Of a DNA stretch of 5,011 nt, positions 1 to 5,011 are shown piece by piece. The notes below the pieces were generated by a model that made no database searches, was not told the origin of the DNA, and saw nothing but the letters and a program-made list of their open reading frames with translations. The position numbers were made by a program, and so were the translations under genes. Numbering within the stretch: the stretch's first letter is position 1; each line of letters starts with the position of its first letter. Origin of the DNA: Flavobacterium psychrophilum (GTDB lineage Bacteria; Bacteroidota; Bacteroidia; Flavobacteriales; Flavobacteriaceae); assembly GCA_945897545.1 (NCBI GenBank), contig CAMDGJ010000216.1, positions 1 to 5,011 on the forward strand. Reading direction: 5' to 3'.

Positions 1-178
1 CTTCGGAAGACCATCTGAAATAGAATTATTGGTGCTAATTGATCGTCGATTTAGTCGTCATCTACCTATTCAACCTGATTATCGAGGTCGTCAGGTCGAT
101 GCCATCAATGACGAAAAAGTAAAAGTGTGTTGGAAAGAGCAAGACGGAGAAGATACCGTTTATTTAATAAATAAATAA
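1..178 (+). CDS. pyrR: PyrR, 3' end only (pyr operon regulator / uracil phosphoribosyltransferase)
   Basis: The reading frame is open from base 2 to the TAA at 176-178 and gives the last 58 residues of a protein cut by the window edge. It opens with FGRPSEIELLVLIDRR and continues with HLPIQPDYRGRQV. This matches the C-terminal part of the PyrR family, where a GRP..I.L.VL.DR stretch is followed by LPI..D..G. In known members PyrR converts uracil and PRPP to UMP, and in Firmicutes it also binds pyr mRNA to control attenuation. The PRPP-binding loop lies upstream and cannot be seen, so catalytic competence cannot be judged. The stop is six bases before the pyrB start, so the two are almost certainly cotranscribed and functionally paired. 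The family call is confident; whether it regulates by RNA binding in this organism is not shown. Confidence 0.9.
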   Translation, partial: FGRPSEIELLVLIDRRFSRHLPIQPDYRGRQVDAINDEKVKVCWKEQDGEDTVYLINK

Positions 179-184
179 TAGGAA

Positions 185-1111
185 ATGAGCGAGTTAAGTA
201 TAAATCATTTATTAGGAATTAAATATATCAATAAAAAAGATATTGACCTCATTTTTGAAACTGCCGATCATTTTAAAGAAGTTATCAATCGTCCCATAAA
301 AAAAGTGCCTTCACTTCGAGATATTACCATTGCCAACATCTTTTTCGAAAACAGTACCAGAACCAAACTTTCCTTTGAATTAGCCCAAAAACGTTTGTCT
401 GCTGACGTCATAAGTTTTTCGGCGGCACAATCATCAGTTAAAAAAGGAGAAACCCTGATTGATACCGTAAACAACATTCTTTCGATGAAAGTCGATATGG
501 TGGTGATGCGACATTCCAGTCCTGGAGCAGCTCATTTCTTGTCCCAAAATGTGAAAGCAAGCATCGTAAATGCAGGAGACGGAGCACACGAACACCCAAC
601 ACAAGCCTTGTTAGACAGTTATTCTATAAGAGAGAAATTAGGAGATGTAGCCGGAAAAAAAGTGGTGATTGTGGGTGATATATTGCACTCTAGAGTGGCG
701 CTTTCCAATATCTATGCCCTTCAAATGCAAGGTGCCGAAGTCAAAGTTTGTGGTCCAAAAACACTCATCCCAAGATATATTGAATCACTTGGAGTTAAAG
801 TGGAGACTAATTTACGTAAGGCGCTAGAATGGTGTGATGTAGCGAATATGCTTCGTGTGCAAAATGAAAGAATGGACGTGAATTATTTTCCATCAACTAG
901 GGAATATGCCCAACAGTATGGAGTGGATAAAATTTTGCTCGATTCTCTAAATAAAGAAATAATAATTATGCACCCAGGACCAATTAATAGGGGCGTGGAA
1001 ATCACATCGGATGTTGCCGACTCCAAGCAATCAGTTATTTTAAATCAGGTTGAAAATGGAGTTGCGATTCGTATGGCAGTAATATATTTATTGGCTTCAA
1101 AAATCCAATAG
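185..1111 (+). CDS. pyrB: Aspartate carbamoyltransferase catalytic chain
   Basis: This 308-residue protein makes N-carbamoyl-L-aspartate from carbamoyl phosphate and aspartate, the committed step of pyrimidine synthesis in the cytosol. The carbamoyl-phosphate motif STRT is at residues 57-60. The loop Ser and Lys are S83 and K87 in SSVKKGET. R109 follows in VMRH. H137 and Q140 lie in HEHPTQ, R170 in DILHSR, and R224 and Q226 in LRVQ. The 262-270 segment reads MHPGPINRG, closer to the Bacillus-type HPxPxNRG than to the E. coli HPLPR. All expected active-site positions are present and the length is normal. The ATG at 185 sits six bases after pyrR, with a weak purine run (GGAA) just before it. 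No pyrI regulatory chain follows: the next gene is unrelated. With the Bacillus-like motifs this suggests an unregulated trimer (inference). OTCase is excluded by the aspartate-side motifs and the pyrR neighbour. Confidence 0.97.
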   Translation: MSELSINHLLGIKYINKKDIDLIFETADHFKEVINRPIKKVPSLRDITIANIFFENSTRTKLSFELAQKRLSADVISFSAAQSSVKKGETLIDTVNNILSMKVDMVVMRHSSPGAAHFLSQNVKASIVNAGDGAHEHPTQALLDSYSIREKLGDVAGKKVVIVGDILHSRVALSNIYALQMQGAEVKVCGPKTLIPRYIESLGVKVETNLRKALEWCDVANMLRVQNERMDVNYFPSTREYAQQYGVDKILLDSLNKEIIIMHPGPINRGVEITSDVADSKQSVILNQVENGVAIRMAVIYLLASKIQ

Positions 1112-1182
1112 ATTTTCTGGAACAAGAATTAGTAATTCCTCAATTTTATTAGTAAATTAGCGTTATTTTAATTTTCAAAACA

Positions 1183-1515
1183 ATGAAAGTAAATCAAAAA
1201 GGACATACCGTTTGTATTAAAGACACACAAGGTGATTTGGTTTCATTTTTGATGAAAGTGACTCACGAGTATAAATCTTTTGAAAAACATAATATTATTA
1301 TTGATATCAGAATGCATAATAACCTTTCGGTAAAAGAAATTAATAGTTTTATGCCGCTATCAAAAATTCACAAGAAAGCCAAAAAATCATTTATTATAGT
1401 TACTTCTGATCTTGACCATAATGCAGTTTCGGAAAAACTGGCTGTTGTTCGATCAATTCAAGAAGCCCACGATATTATCGAGATGGAGGAAATTGAACGA
1501 GATTTGGGTTTCTAA
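1183..1515 (+). CDS. Small STAS-like protein of unknown function
   Basis: This is a 110-residue soluble protein without a signal peptide or membrane segment. I do not recognise a characterised function. The predicted pattern is strand (8-13, HTVCIK), helix (about 17-34), strand (37-43, NIIIDIR), helix (50-66), strand (69-75, SFIIVTS) and a long C-terminal helix (92-107) beginning SIQEAHDIIE. This alternating layout, with a central IIIDI strand and a late 'S-x-EA' helix, resembles STAS domains of the anti-sigma-antagonist type. The usual DSSG phosphorylation motif after the central strand is absent; the stretch there is RMHNNLSVKE. The C-terminus is acidic (EMEEIERDLG). The gene lies 71 bases after pyrB and 60 bases before rnz, in the same direction. 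I recall that small proteins of this kind in flavobacteria are sometimes labelled 'ribonuclease Z', probably through position alone; this one has no metal-binding motif and is not an RNase Z. The gene is near certain; the fold is a moderate inference. Confidence 0.85.
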   Translation: MKVNQKGHTVCIKDTQGDLVSFLMKVTHEYKSFEKHNIIIDIRMHNNLSVKEINSFMPLSKIHKKAKKSFIIVTSDLDHNAVSEKLAVVRSIQEAHDIIEMEEIERDLGF

Positions 1516-1525
1516 AAAAAAAATA

Positions 1526-1564
1526 AAGTTAAGAGTTAGATGTTTAACCCATAACTCACAACTT
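1526..1564. repeat. Imperfect inverted repeat in the leader of rnz
   Basis: The 13-base arms at 1526-1538 (AAGTTAAGAGTTA) and 1552-1564 (TAACTCACAACTT) can pair at 11 of 13 positions around a 13-base loop. The two mismatches are adjacent, at 1531-1532 against 1558-1559. The right arm ends 11 bases before the rnz ATG. No T-run follows, so it is not a standard intrinsic terminator. The GAGTTA/TAACTC wording resembles short repeats I associate with flavobacterial intergenic DNA, but copy number cannot be checked here. It could also be a hairpin affecting rnz translation or mRNA processing. Confidence 0.6.
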
Positions 1565-1575
1565 ATATTCAAAAA

Positions 1576-2481
1576 ATGAATCTGACCATCCTAGGCTGTT
1601 ATGCAGCAACACCAAGAACTTTTACGAATCCGACTTCACAGGTTTTAGAAATCAGGAATAGATTATTTCTAATTGATTGTGGCGAGGGAACGCAAGTGCA
1701 GTTGCGAAAAAACAAAATCAGATTTTCTAAAATCAATCATATTTTTATTTCGCATTTACACGGTGATCATTTTTTTGGTTTGATAGGCTTGATTTCCACT
1801 TTTGCATTGCTAAATAGAACAACCGATTTACATGTTTATGGACCTAAAGGTATACGGGAAATTATAAATCTACAATTGCGATTGTCTAATTCTTGGACTA
1901 AATACGGCCTGTTTTTTTACGAATTGGAATCTAAAGAAAGTGAAATTGTTTTTGAAGATGATAAGGTAATTGTAAAGACAATTCCTTTAAAACATAGGGT
2001 GTACACCAATGGTTTCCTGTTTCAAGAAAAAATAAGAGAACGTAAATTAGACTTAAATTCGGTTCAAAACTATGAAATCGACAAATGTTATTATCGAAAT
2101 ATCAAGAACGGGAAAGATATTACTCTTGAAGACGGTCGTATTATTGAAAATCAAAAATTGACTTTCGATCCTGTTCCACCGCTGAGTTACGCCTTTTGCT
2201 CGGACACTGCTTATGACGAAAGTATAATTCCTAATATAAAAGAAGTTGATGTTTTGTATCACGAATCTACTTTTTTAGATTCAGAGGAAGCTTTGGCTAG
2301 AAAAACAATGCATTCTACAGCCAAAGACGCTGCAATGATTGCTTTAAAAGCTAATGTTAAAAATCTAGTTTTAGGACATTATTCCACTCGATACGAAAGT
2401 ATTGAACTCTTTAAGGAACAAGCTGAAACTATATTTCCGAACATTCTTTTAGCGGATGATGGGAAATCATTTGAGTTTTGA
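1576..2481 (+). CDS. rnz: Ribonuclease Z (tRNA 3' processing endonuclease)
   Basis: This is a 301-residue metallo-beta-lactamase-fold nuclease that cuts the 3' trailer from precursor tRNAs, giving an end ready for CCA addition. It opens with MNLTILGCYAATP, the usual RNase Z start. The zinc motif HxHxDH is H60-L61-H62-G63-D64-H65. The other metal ligands are H140 (PLKHR), D210 (CSDTAYDE) and H268 (LGHYSTRY). H246 in MHST matches the conserved late histidine. The region around residues 145-200 corresponds to the flexible tRNA-gripping arm of the short form (RNase Z-S). The length is typical for bacterial homodimers (about 300-310), so it is not the long eukaryotic form. The start is fixed by the conserved N-terminus; the leader is A-rich (CAAAAA before ATG) without a Shine-Dalgarno site, as is usual in Bacteroidota. 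It may share a transcript with the STAS-like gene. No catalytic residue is missing. Confidence 0.96.
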   Translation: MNLTILGCYAATPRTFTNPTSQVLEIRNRLFLIDCGEGTQVQLRKNKIRFSKINHIFISHLHGDHFFGLIGLISTFALLNRTTDLHVYGPKGIREIINLQLRLSNSWTKYGLFFYELESKESEIVFEDDKVIVKTIPLKHRVYTNGFLFQEKIRERKLDLNSVQNYEIDKCYYRNIKNGKDITLEDGRIIENQKLTFDPVPPLSYAFCSDTAYDESIIPNIKEVDVLYHESTFLDSEEALARKTMHSTAKDAAMIALKANVKNLVLGHYSTRYESIELFKEQAETIFPNILLADDGKSFEF

Positions 2482-2513
2482 TTTAATAAATGAAAATTAG
2501 TTGAGTATTTTTG
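2477..2513 (+). promoter_or_regulatory. Candidate Bacteroidota-type promoter for pdxH
   Basis: TATTTTTG at 2506-2513 matches the Bacteroidota -7 consensus TAnnTTTG exactly. A TTTG at 2477-2480, overlapping the end of rnz, could be the -33 element, but the 25-base spacer is longer than the usual 19-21 or so. Transcription would start near 2519-2521, giving a short leader before the pdxH ATG at 2537. The -7 box is convincing and the -33 box is weak. Confidence 0.5.
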
Positions 2514-2536
2514 CATTTAAAGAATGAAATAAAGTA

Positions 2537-3193
2537 ATGGAAGATTTAAGCAATTATAGAAAATCGTATGATAAAAGCGAACTTTTGGAGACTAACATTC
2601 CCGAAGATCCAATCAATTTATTCAATAGATGGTTTCACGAAGTAGAGGATTTTGGTGGTCCCGACACTTCGGGAGGCGAAGTTAATGCAATGACGGTTTC
2701 GACTTTTGGTCTAGATGGCTTTCCAAAGTCAAGAGTTGTTTTGTTGAAACAGTTTACCTATGAAGGATTTATATTTTACACTAATTATGATTCCGAAAAG
2801 GGTAGGGCTATTGCCAATAATCCAAATGTTTGTCTTTCCTTTTTTTGGCCTTCGCTAGAAAGACAGGTTATTATAAAAGGAATTGCGGAGAAAATTTCGG
2901 AGAAAATTTCAGATGGTTATTTTGAATCTCGACCTACAGGAAGTAAGTTTGGCGCTATTGTTTCCAATCAAAGCGAGGTAATTATATCCAGAATCGTTTT
3001 AGAAGAAAGTTTGAAGCAACTGGAAATTGATTTAGAAGGCAAAGAAATTCCAAGACCTAAATATTGGGGAGGATTTTTGGTTCGTCCAGTAGAAGTTGAG
3101 TTTTGGCAAGGAAGACCCAATAGACTTCACGACAGAATTCGGTATCAGTTGCAGGATGATTATTCCTGGAAGATTGATAGATTATCTCCATAA
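2537..3193 (+). CDS. pdxH: Pyridoxamine/pyridoxine 5'-phosphate oxidase
   Basis: This 218-residue FMN enzyme oxidises pyridoxamine or pyridoxine 5'-phosphate to pyridoxal 5'-phosphate with O2, completing PLP synthesis or salvage in the cytosol. The N-terminal YRKSYDKSEL is the family's opening motif, followed by P22..DP25..LF. The FMN-binding stretch RVVLLK is at residues 66-71, FYTNYDSEKGRAI at 80-92, and ERQVIIKG at 108-115. YFESRPTGSKFGA (128-140) and SNQSEVI (143-149) carry the conserved SRP and S.QS contacts. The C-terminal domain has YWGGF (176-180), FWQG (189-192) and the substrate residues R196 and H198 in RLHDR. It ends in RLSP where most homologues have RLAP. Length equals that of E. 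coli PdxH as I recall it. The ATG at 2537 is preferred: the earlier ATG at 2524 gives only Met-Lys-stop. The gene is 55 bases after rnz but has its own promoter candidate. Confidence 0.97.
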   Translation: MEDLSNYRKSYDKSELLETNIPEDPINLFNRWFHEVEDFGGPDTSGGEVNAMTVSTFGLDGFPKSRVVLLKQFTYEGFIFYTNYDSEKGRAIANNPNVCLSFFWPSLERQVIIKGIAEKISEKISDGYFESRPTGSKFGAIVSNQSEVIISRIVLEESLKQLEIDLEGKEIPRPKYWGGFLVRPVEVEFWQGRPNRLHDRIRYQLQDDYSWKIDRLSP

Positions 3194-3445
3194 TATATTC
3201 TAAAACAATTTCTTTAATTAATTTGATAATACATAAGTAAAATAATATGTATTTAATTATTTTGTGTATTTCATCGATTTTATTTTTCGTATAATCGTTA
3301 TTTGTTTTATATTTACATAGATAAATTAAAACCGCATACTTAGTTAGTAAGAATTTAAAAAGTTTGACCCACAATCTATTTTAAAAACCTAACCTACTTA
3401 ATATAAATTATAATTCAGATTTTGTTGTTAGTTAATTAGTTAGAG
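3194..3445. other. AT-rich intergenic stretch, no convincing gene; possible small RNA or leader
   Basis: The 376 bases between pdxH and the permease gene contain no plausible protein-coding frame on either strand. The first 250 bases are very AT-rich. Within them, CTAACCTACTTAA (3389-3401) and TTAATTAGTTAG (3432-3443) form an imperfect inverted repeat directly before the terminator hairpin at 3446. This arrangement, an AT-rich stretch with paired arms ending at an intrinsic terminator 250 bases from the nearest stop codon, could be a long pdxH 3' UTR or a separate small RNA. I see no strong promoter within it; TATATTTA at 3308-3315 is one mismatch from the -7 consensus but lacks a matching -33. 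Confidence 0.35.
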
Positions 3446-3477
3446 AAACCACTTTTCCCCAAGGTGGTTTTTTTATT
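3446..3477 (+). terminator. Intrinsic terminator-like hairpin
   Basis: AAACCAC (3446-3452) pairs perfectly with GTGGTTT (3464-3470). Two further pairs can form (TT with AA) across a bulged G at 3463, leaving a small TTCCCC loop. The right arm runs into a T-rich tail, with T at 3468-3474 and further T after one A. This is a good rho-independent terminator for + strand transcripts. It lies 250 bases after pdxH and 100 bases before the permease ATG, so it may end either the pdxH transcript or a separate small RNA. Confidence 0.75.
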
Positions 3478-3493
3478 TATAAATATCTTAGGA

Positions 3494-3527
3494 TTTGATA
3501 TATTCACTTAATTTATTGTTAGATTTA
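3494..3527 (+). promoter_or_regulatory. Candidate promoter for the nucleoside permease gene
   Basis: TTTG at 3494-3497 and TAGATTTA at 3520-3527 match the Bacteroidota -33 and -7 boxes (the -7 differs only in its last base) with a 22-base spacer. The pair lies after the terminator and 43 bases before the ATG at 3570. A second -7-like box, TAAATTTA at 3549-3556, has no -33 at a proper distance. The octamer ATTTAAGC occurs twice, at 3523-3530 and 3552-3559, overlapping both boxes; it could be an operator pair or chance in AT-rich DNA. Confidence 0.4.
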
Positions 3528-3569
3528 AGCATTAGATACGTGATTTTTTAAATTTAAGCTAAAATTATT

Positions 3570-4826
3570 ATGAATATTAAGAATCGGCTAACATTGATGA
3601 GTTTTCTTCAATTTTTTGTTTGGGGAGCTTGGCTAATTACTGTTGGAAATTATTGGTTTGCAACTAAACAATGGAGTGGCGCTGATTTTGGAGCTATATT
3701 TTCAACTTTGGGATTATCCTCTATTTTAATGCCTGCATTGACGGGTATTATTGCCGATAAATGGGTAAATGCAGAAAAATTATACGGAATTTTGCATATT
3801 CTAGGAGGTTTGGCGCTTTGTTACATTCCTCAAGTTGATAATCCCACTACATTTTATTGGGTGATTTTTGGCGCAATGCTTTGTTATATGCCCACGATTT
3901 CATTGTCAAATTCAGTGGCTTACAATATTTTAAAAAATAATAATTATGATGTAGTCAAGGTTTTTCCTCCTATCCGAGTTTGGGGAACCATTGGTTTCAT
4001 TGCAGCAATGTGGCTAACTAATTTATCCGGAAATAAAGCATCGGCTAATATGTTTTATATTTCTGCTGTTGCTGCATTTATTTTGGGAATTTATTCTTTT
4101 ACATTACCTAAATGTCCTCCGCAAAAATTAATTGAAAAGGGTTCCTCTTTATTCCAAAAATTAGGTTTGAATGCGTTTAAGTTATTTGGCACTTATAAAA
4201 TGGCACTGTTCTTTATATTCTCGATGTTTTTGGGAGCAGCTTTACAATTGACCAATATGTATGGCGATGTGTTTTTGTCCGAGTTTGGAAACATTCCCGA
4301 ATATGCTGATAGTTTTATAGTACAAAAATCTACATTGATAATGTCAATATCACAATTCTCGGAAACTGCATTTATATTAGCAATTCCTTTTTTCTTGAAG
4401 CGATTTGGTATCAAGCAAGTAATGTTGATTTCTATGTTGGCTTGGGTGTTGCGTTTTGGATTCTTTGCTTATGGAGATCCTTCTTTTGGAGGAACAGCTT
4501 TAATCATTATGTCGTGCATCGTTTACGGAATGGCATTTGATTTCTTTAATATTTCAGGATCATTGTTTATCGAAACTTCTACTGATTCGTCAATACGTTC
4601 CAGTGCTCAAGGTTTGTTTATGATGATGTCCAATGGTTTTGGTGCTTTCTTTGGAGGAATCATTAGCGGGCAAGTTATAGACACCTTTTTTACTCAAGAT
4701 GGTGTAAGAAACTGGCATAATATCTGGTTGAGTTTTGCCGGTTATGCATTGGTAATTACGATAGCTTTTGCAGTATTCTTTAAACACGAACACAATCCTG
4801 AAGAAGAGGCTAAAGTGAGTCATTAG
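3570..4826 (+). CDS. nupG: NupG-type nucleoside:proton symporter (MFS)
   Basis: This 418-residue inner-membrane protein belongs to the nucleoside:H+ symporter family of the major facilitator superfamily and should import nucleosides. About 12 membrane segments are visible, near residues 8-28, 40-61, 70-87, 93-115, 135-152, 159-179, 209-231, 252-277, 281-300, 307-330, 343-367 and 385-404. GIIADKW (59-65) fits the loop 2-3 MFS motif. It lines up along its whole length with E. coli NupG as I remember it, including the start (MNxK...SFLQF), FPPIRxWGTIGF, FFIFSM, IMSISQ.SET, AFDFFNISGS and even the terminal VSH. Residues reported to contact uridine in E. coli NupG have identical counterparts here: R136, T140, F143, Q226, N229, Q262, E265, Y319 and F323 (mapping from memory). 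The close match over the first residues supports the ATG at 3570. It stands alone, with its own promoter candidate and a terminator 18 bases after the stop. Xanthosine permease (XapB) is the main alternative, so the exact substrate range is uncertain. Confidence 0.93.
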   Translation: MNIKNRLTLMSFLQFFVWGAWLITVGNYWFATKQWSGADFGAIFSTLGLSSILMPALTGIIADKWVNAEKLYGILHILGGLALCYIPQVDNPTTFYWVIFGAMLCYMPTISLSNSVAYNILKNNNYDVVKVFPPIRVWGTIGFIAAMWLTNLSGNKASANMFYISAVAAFILGIYSFTLPKCPPQKLIEKGSSLFQKLGLNAFKLFGTYKMALFFIFSMFLGAALQLTNMYGDVFLSEFGNIPEYADSFIVQKSTLIMSISQFSETAFILAIPFFLKRFGIKQVMLISMLAWVLRFGFFAYGDPSFGGTALIIMSCIVYGMAFDFFNISGSLFIETSTDSSIRSSAQGLFMMMSNGFGAFFGGIISGQVIDTFFTQDGVRNWHNIWLSFAGYALVITIAFAVFFKHEHNPEEEAKVSH

Positions 4827-4844
4827 GGATTTACTTTATATGAC

Positions 4845-4880
4845 AAACCCGACAGGTTTTTGAAACCTGTCGGGTTTTTT
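4845..4880 (+). terminator. Strong palindromic terminator of the permease gene
   Basis: AAACCCGACAGGTTT (4845-4859) and AAACCTGTCGGGTTT (4863-4877) form a perfect 15-base-pair stem with the three-base loop TTG. The right arm runs into T at 4875-4880. It starts 18 bases after the permease stop codon, where an intrinsic terminator is expected. The core GACAGGTTT/AAACCTGTC resembles a palindrome I recall as frequent between genes in flavobacteria, so it may be both terminator and dispersed repeat. Confidence 0.9.
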
Positions 4881-4910
4881 AATGCTGATAAATCTACAGA
4901 AGTTATAACT

Positions 4911-4972
4911 AGCCCCGATTGCAGCGGAAATCCTCCCGATTTTCTCGGGAGATTGTAGCGAAAAGCGGGAGC
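4911..4972. repeat. Structured palindromic element, probable dispersed flavobacterial repeat
   Basis: A central stem CTCCCGA (4933-4939) / TCGGGAG (4945-4951) has a five-base loop TTTTC. Three more pairs can form across a bulged C (4929-4931 with 4952-4954). The stem is flanked by two near-identical direct copies, GATTGCAGCGGAAA (4917-4930) and GATTGTAGCGAAAA (4951-4964), matching at 12 of 14 positions. An outer stem joins GCCCCG (4912-4917) to CGGGAGC (4966-4972) with one bulged A. There is no reading frame. The wording (AGCCCCGATTG.AGCGGAAATCCT ... AGATTGTAGCG) matches a sequence family I remember from many Flavobacterium intergenic regions, with variable central stems; this is memory, not a search result. 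It could be a REP-like or MITE-like non-coding element. Confidence 0.7.
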
Positions 4973-5005
4973 AATTGTCATAAAAACCATAAAAAGTTTT
5001 GCTCC
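4968..5005. repeat. Inverted repeat at the window end, overlapping the previous element
   Basis: GGAGCAA (4968-4974) and TTGCTCC (4999-5005) are perfect 7-base inverted arms separated by 24 AT-rich bases. The left arm shares its bases with the outer stem of the 4911-4972 element, so the two pairings exclude each other. The right arm may mark the true 3' boundary of the repeat. No T-run follows on the + strand (TTAAAA), so it is not an obvious terminator. Confidence 0.45.
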
Positions 5006-5011
5006 TTAAAA

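Noticed and set aside
268..477. Minus-strand open frame inside pyrB
   Set aside because: It lies wholly antisense to conserved PyrB coding sequence and has no family features; the same holds for antisense frames within rnz (2053-2262) and the permease gene (4193-4414, 4590-4823).
1112..1182. Promoter or terminator between pyrB and the STAS-like gene
   Set aside because: TAAATTAG at 1153-1160 is one base off the -7 consensus but has no TTTG at a suitable distance; the small GAATT/AATTC palindrome at 1126-1138 is too short and lacks a T-run.
2482..2536. Riboswitch or PLP-responsive regulator site before pdxH
   Set aside because: The gap is only 55 bases, holds a promoter-like box, and shows no stable stem or known regulator motif.
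2887..2910. Perfect 12-base tandem copy GGAGAAAATTTC within pdxH, giving EKISEKIS
   Set aside because: Spacing between the conserved G-x-AE and YF motifs equals that in E. coli PdxH as recalled, so there is no net insertion; it looks like chance codon agreement and not a recent duplication.
3057..3374. Minus-strand open frame of 105 codons overlapping the end of pdxH and the AT-rich gap
   Set aside because: It overlaps a certain gene, has a low-complexity Lys/Ile/Tyr-rich composition expected from AT-rich DNA, and shows no recognisable motif.
1..5011. CRISPR array, tRNA or rRNA genes, transposase, toxin-antitoxin or defence genes
   Set aside because: No regularly spaced repeats, cloverleaf-like segments, rRNA-like stretches or related protein motifs were seen on either strand.

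Overview
The window looks like chromosomal DNA from a flavobacterium (Bacteroidota), most likely Flavobacterium or a close relative. The sequence is AT-rich. Start codons are preceded by A-rich leaders instead of clear Shine-Dalgarno sites. A TAnnTTTG-type -7 promoter box lies before pdxH. The proteins read like flavobacterial versions of their families. The genus is inferred from style and recalled sequences, not from a search.

Layout, all genes on the + strand: (1) 1-178, the 3' end of pyrR; (2) 185-1111, pyrB, aspartate carbamoyltransferase, six bases after pyrR; (3) 1183-1515, a 110-residue protein with a STAS-like secondary-structure pattern and no assigned function; (4) 1576-2481, rnz, ribonuclease Z, preceded by an imperfect inverted repeat; (5) 2537-3193, pdxH, pyridoxamine 5'-phosphate oxidase, with a good promoter candidate in front; (6) 3194-3569, a 376-base AT-rich intergenic stretch holding a terminator-like hairpin and then a promoter candidate; (7) 3570-4826, a nupG-type nucleoside permease; (8) 4827-5011, a strong palindromic terminator followed directly by a structured element that looks like a dispersed flavobacterial repeat, running to the window edge.

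Functionally, pyrR and pyrB form a pyrimidine synthesis and control pair. The STAS-like gene, rnz and pdxH follow in the same direction at 55-71 base spacing, so they could be cotranscribed in part, although pdxH appears to have its own promoter. The nucleoside permease is a separate unit with its own promoter candidate and terminator; nucleoside uptake complements pyrimidine synthesis, but the sequence shows no direct link.

The coding content is ordinary housekeeping. I see no defence system, CRISPR array, transposase or prophage. The parts most worth a second look are non-coding: the repeat element at 4911-4972, the hairpin before rnz, and the possible small RNA or leader at 3194-3477. The small STAS-like protein is the only gene without a clear role.
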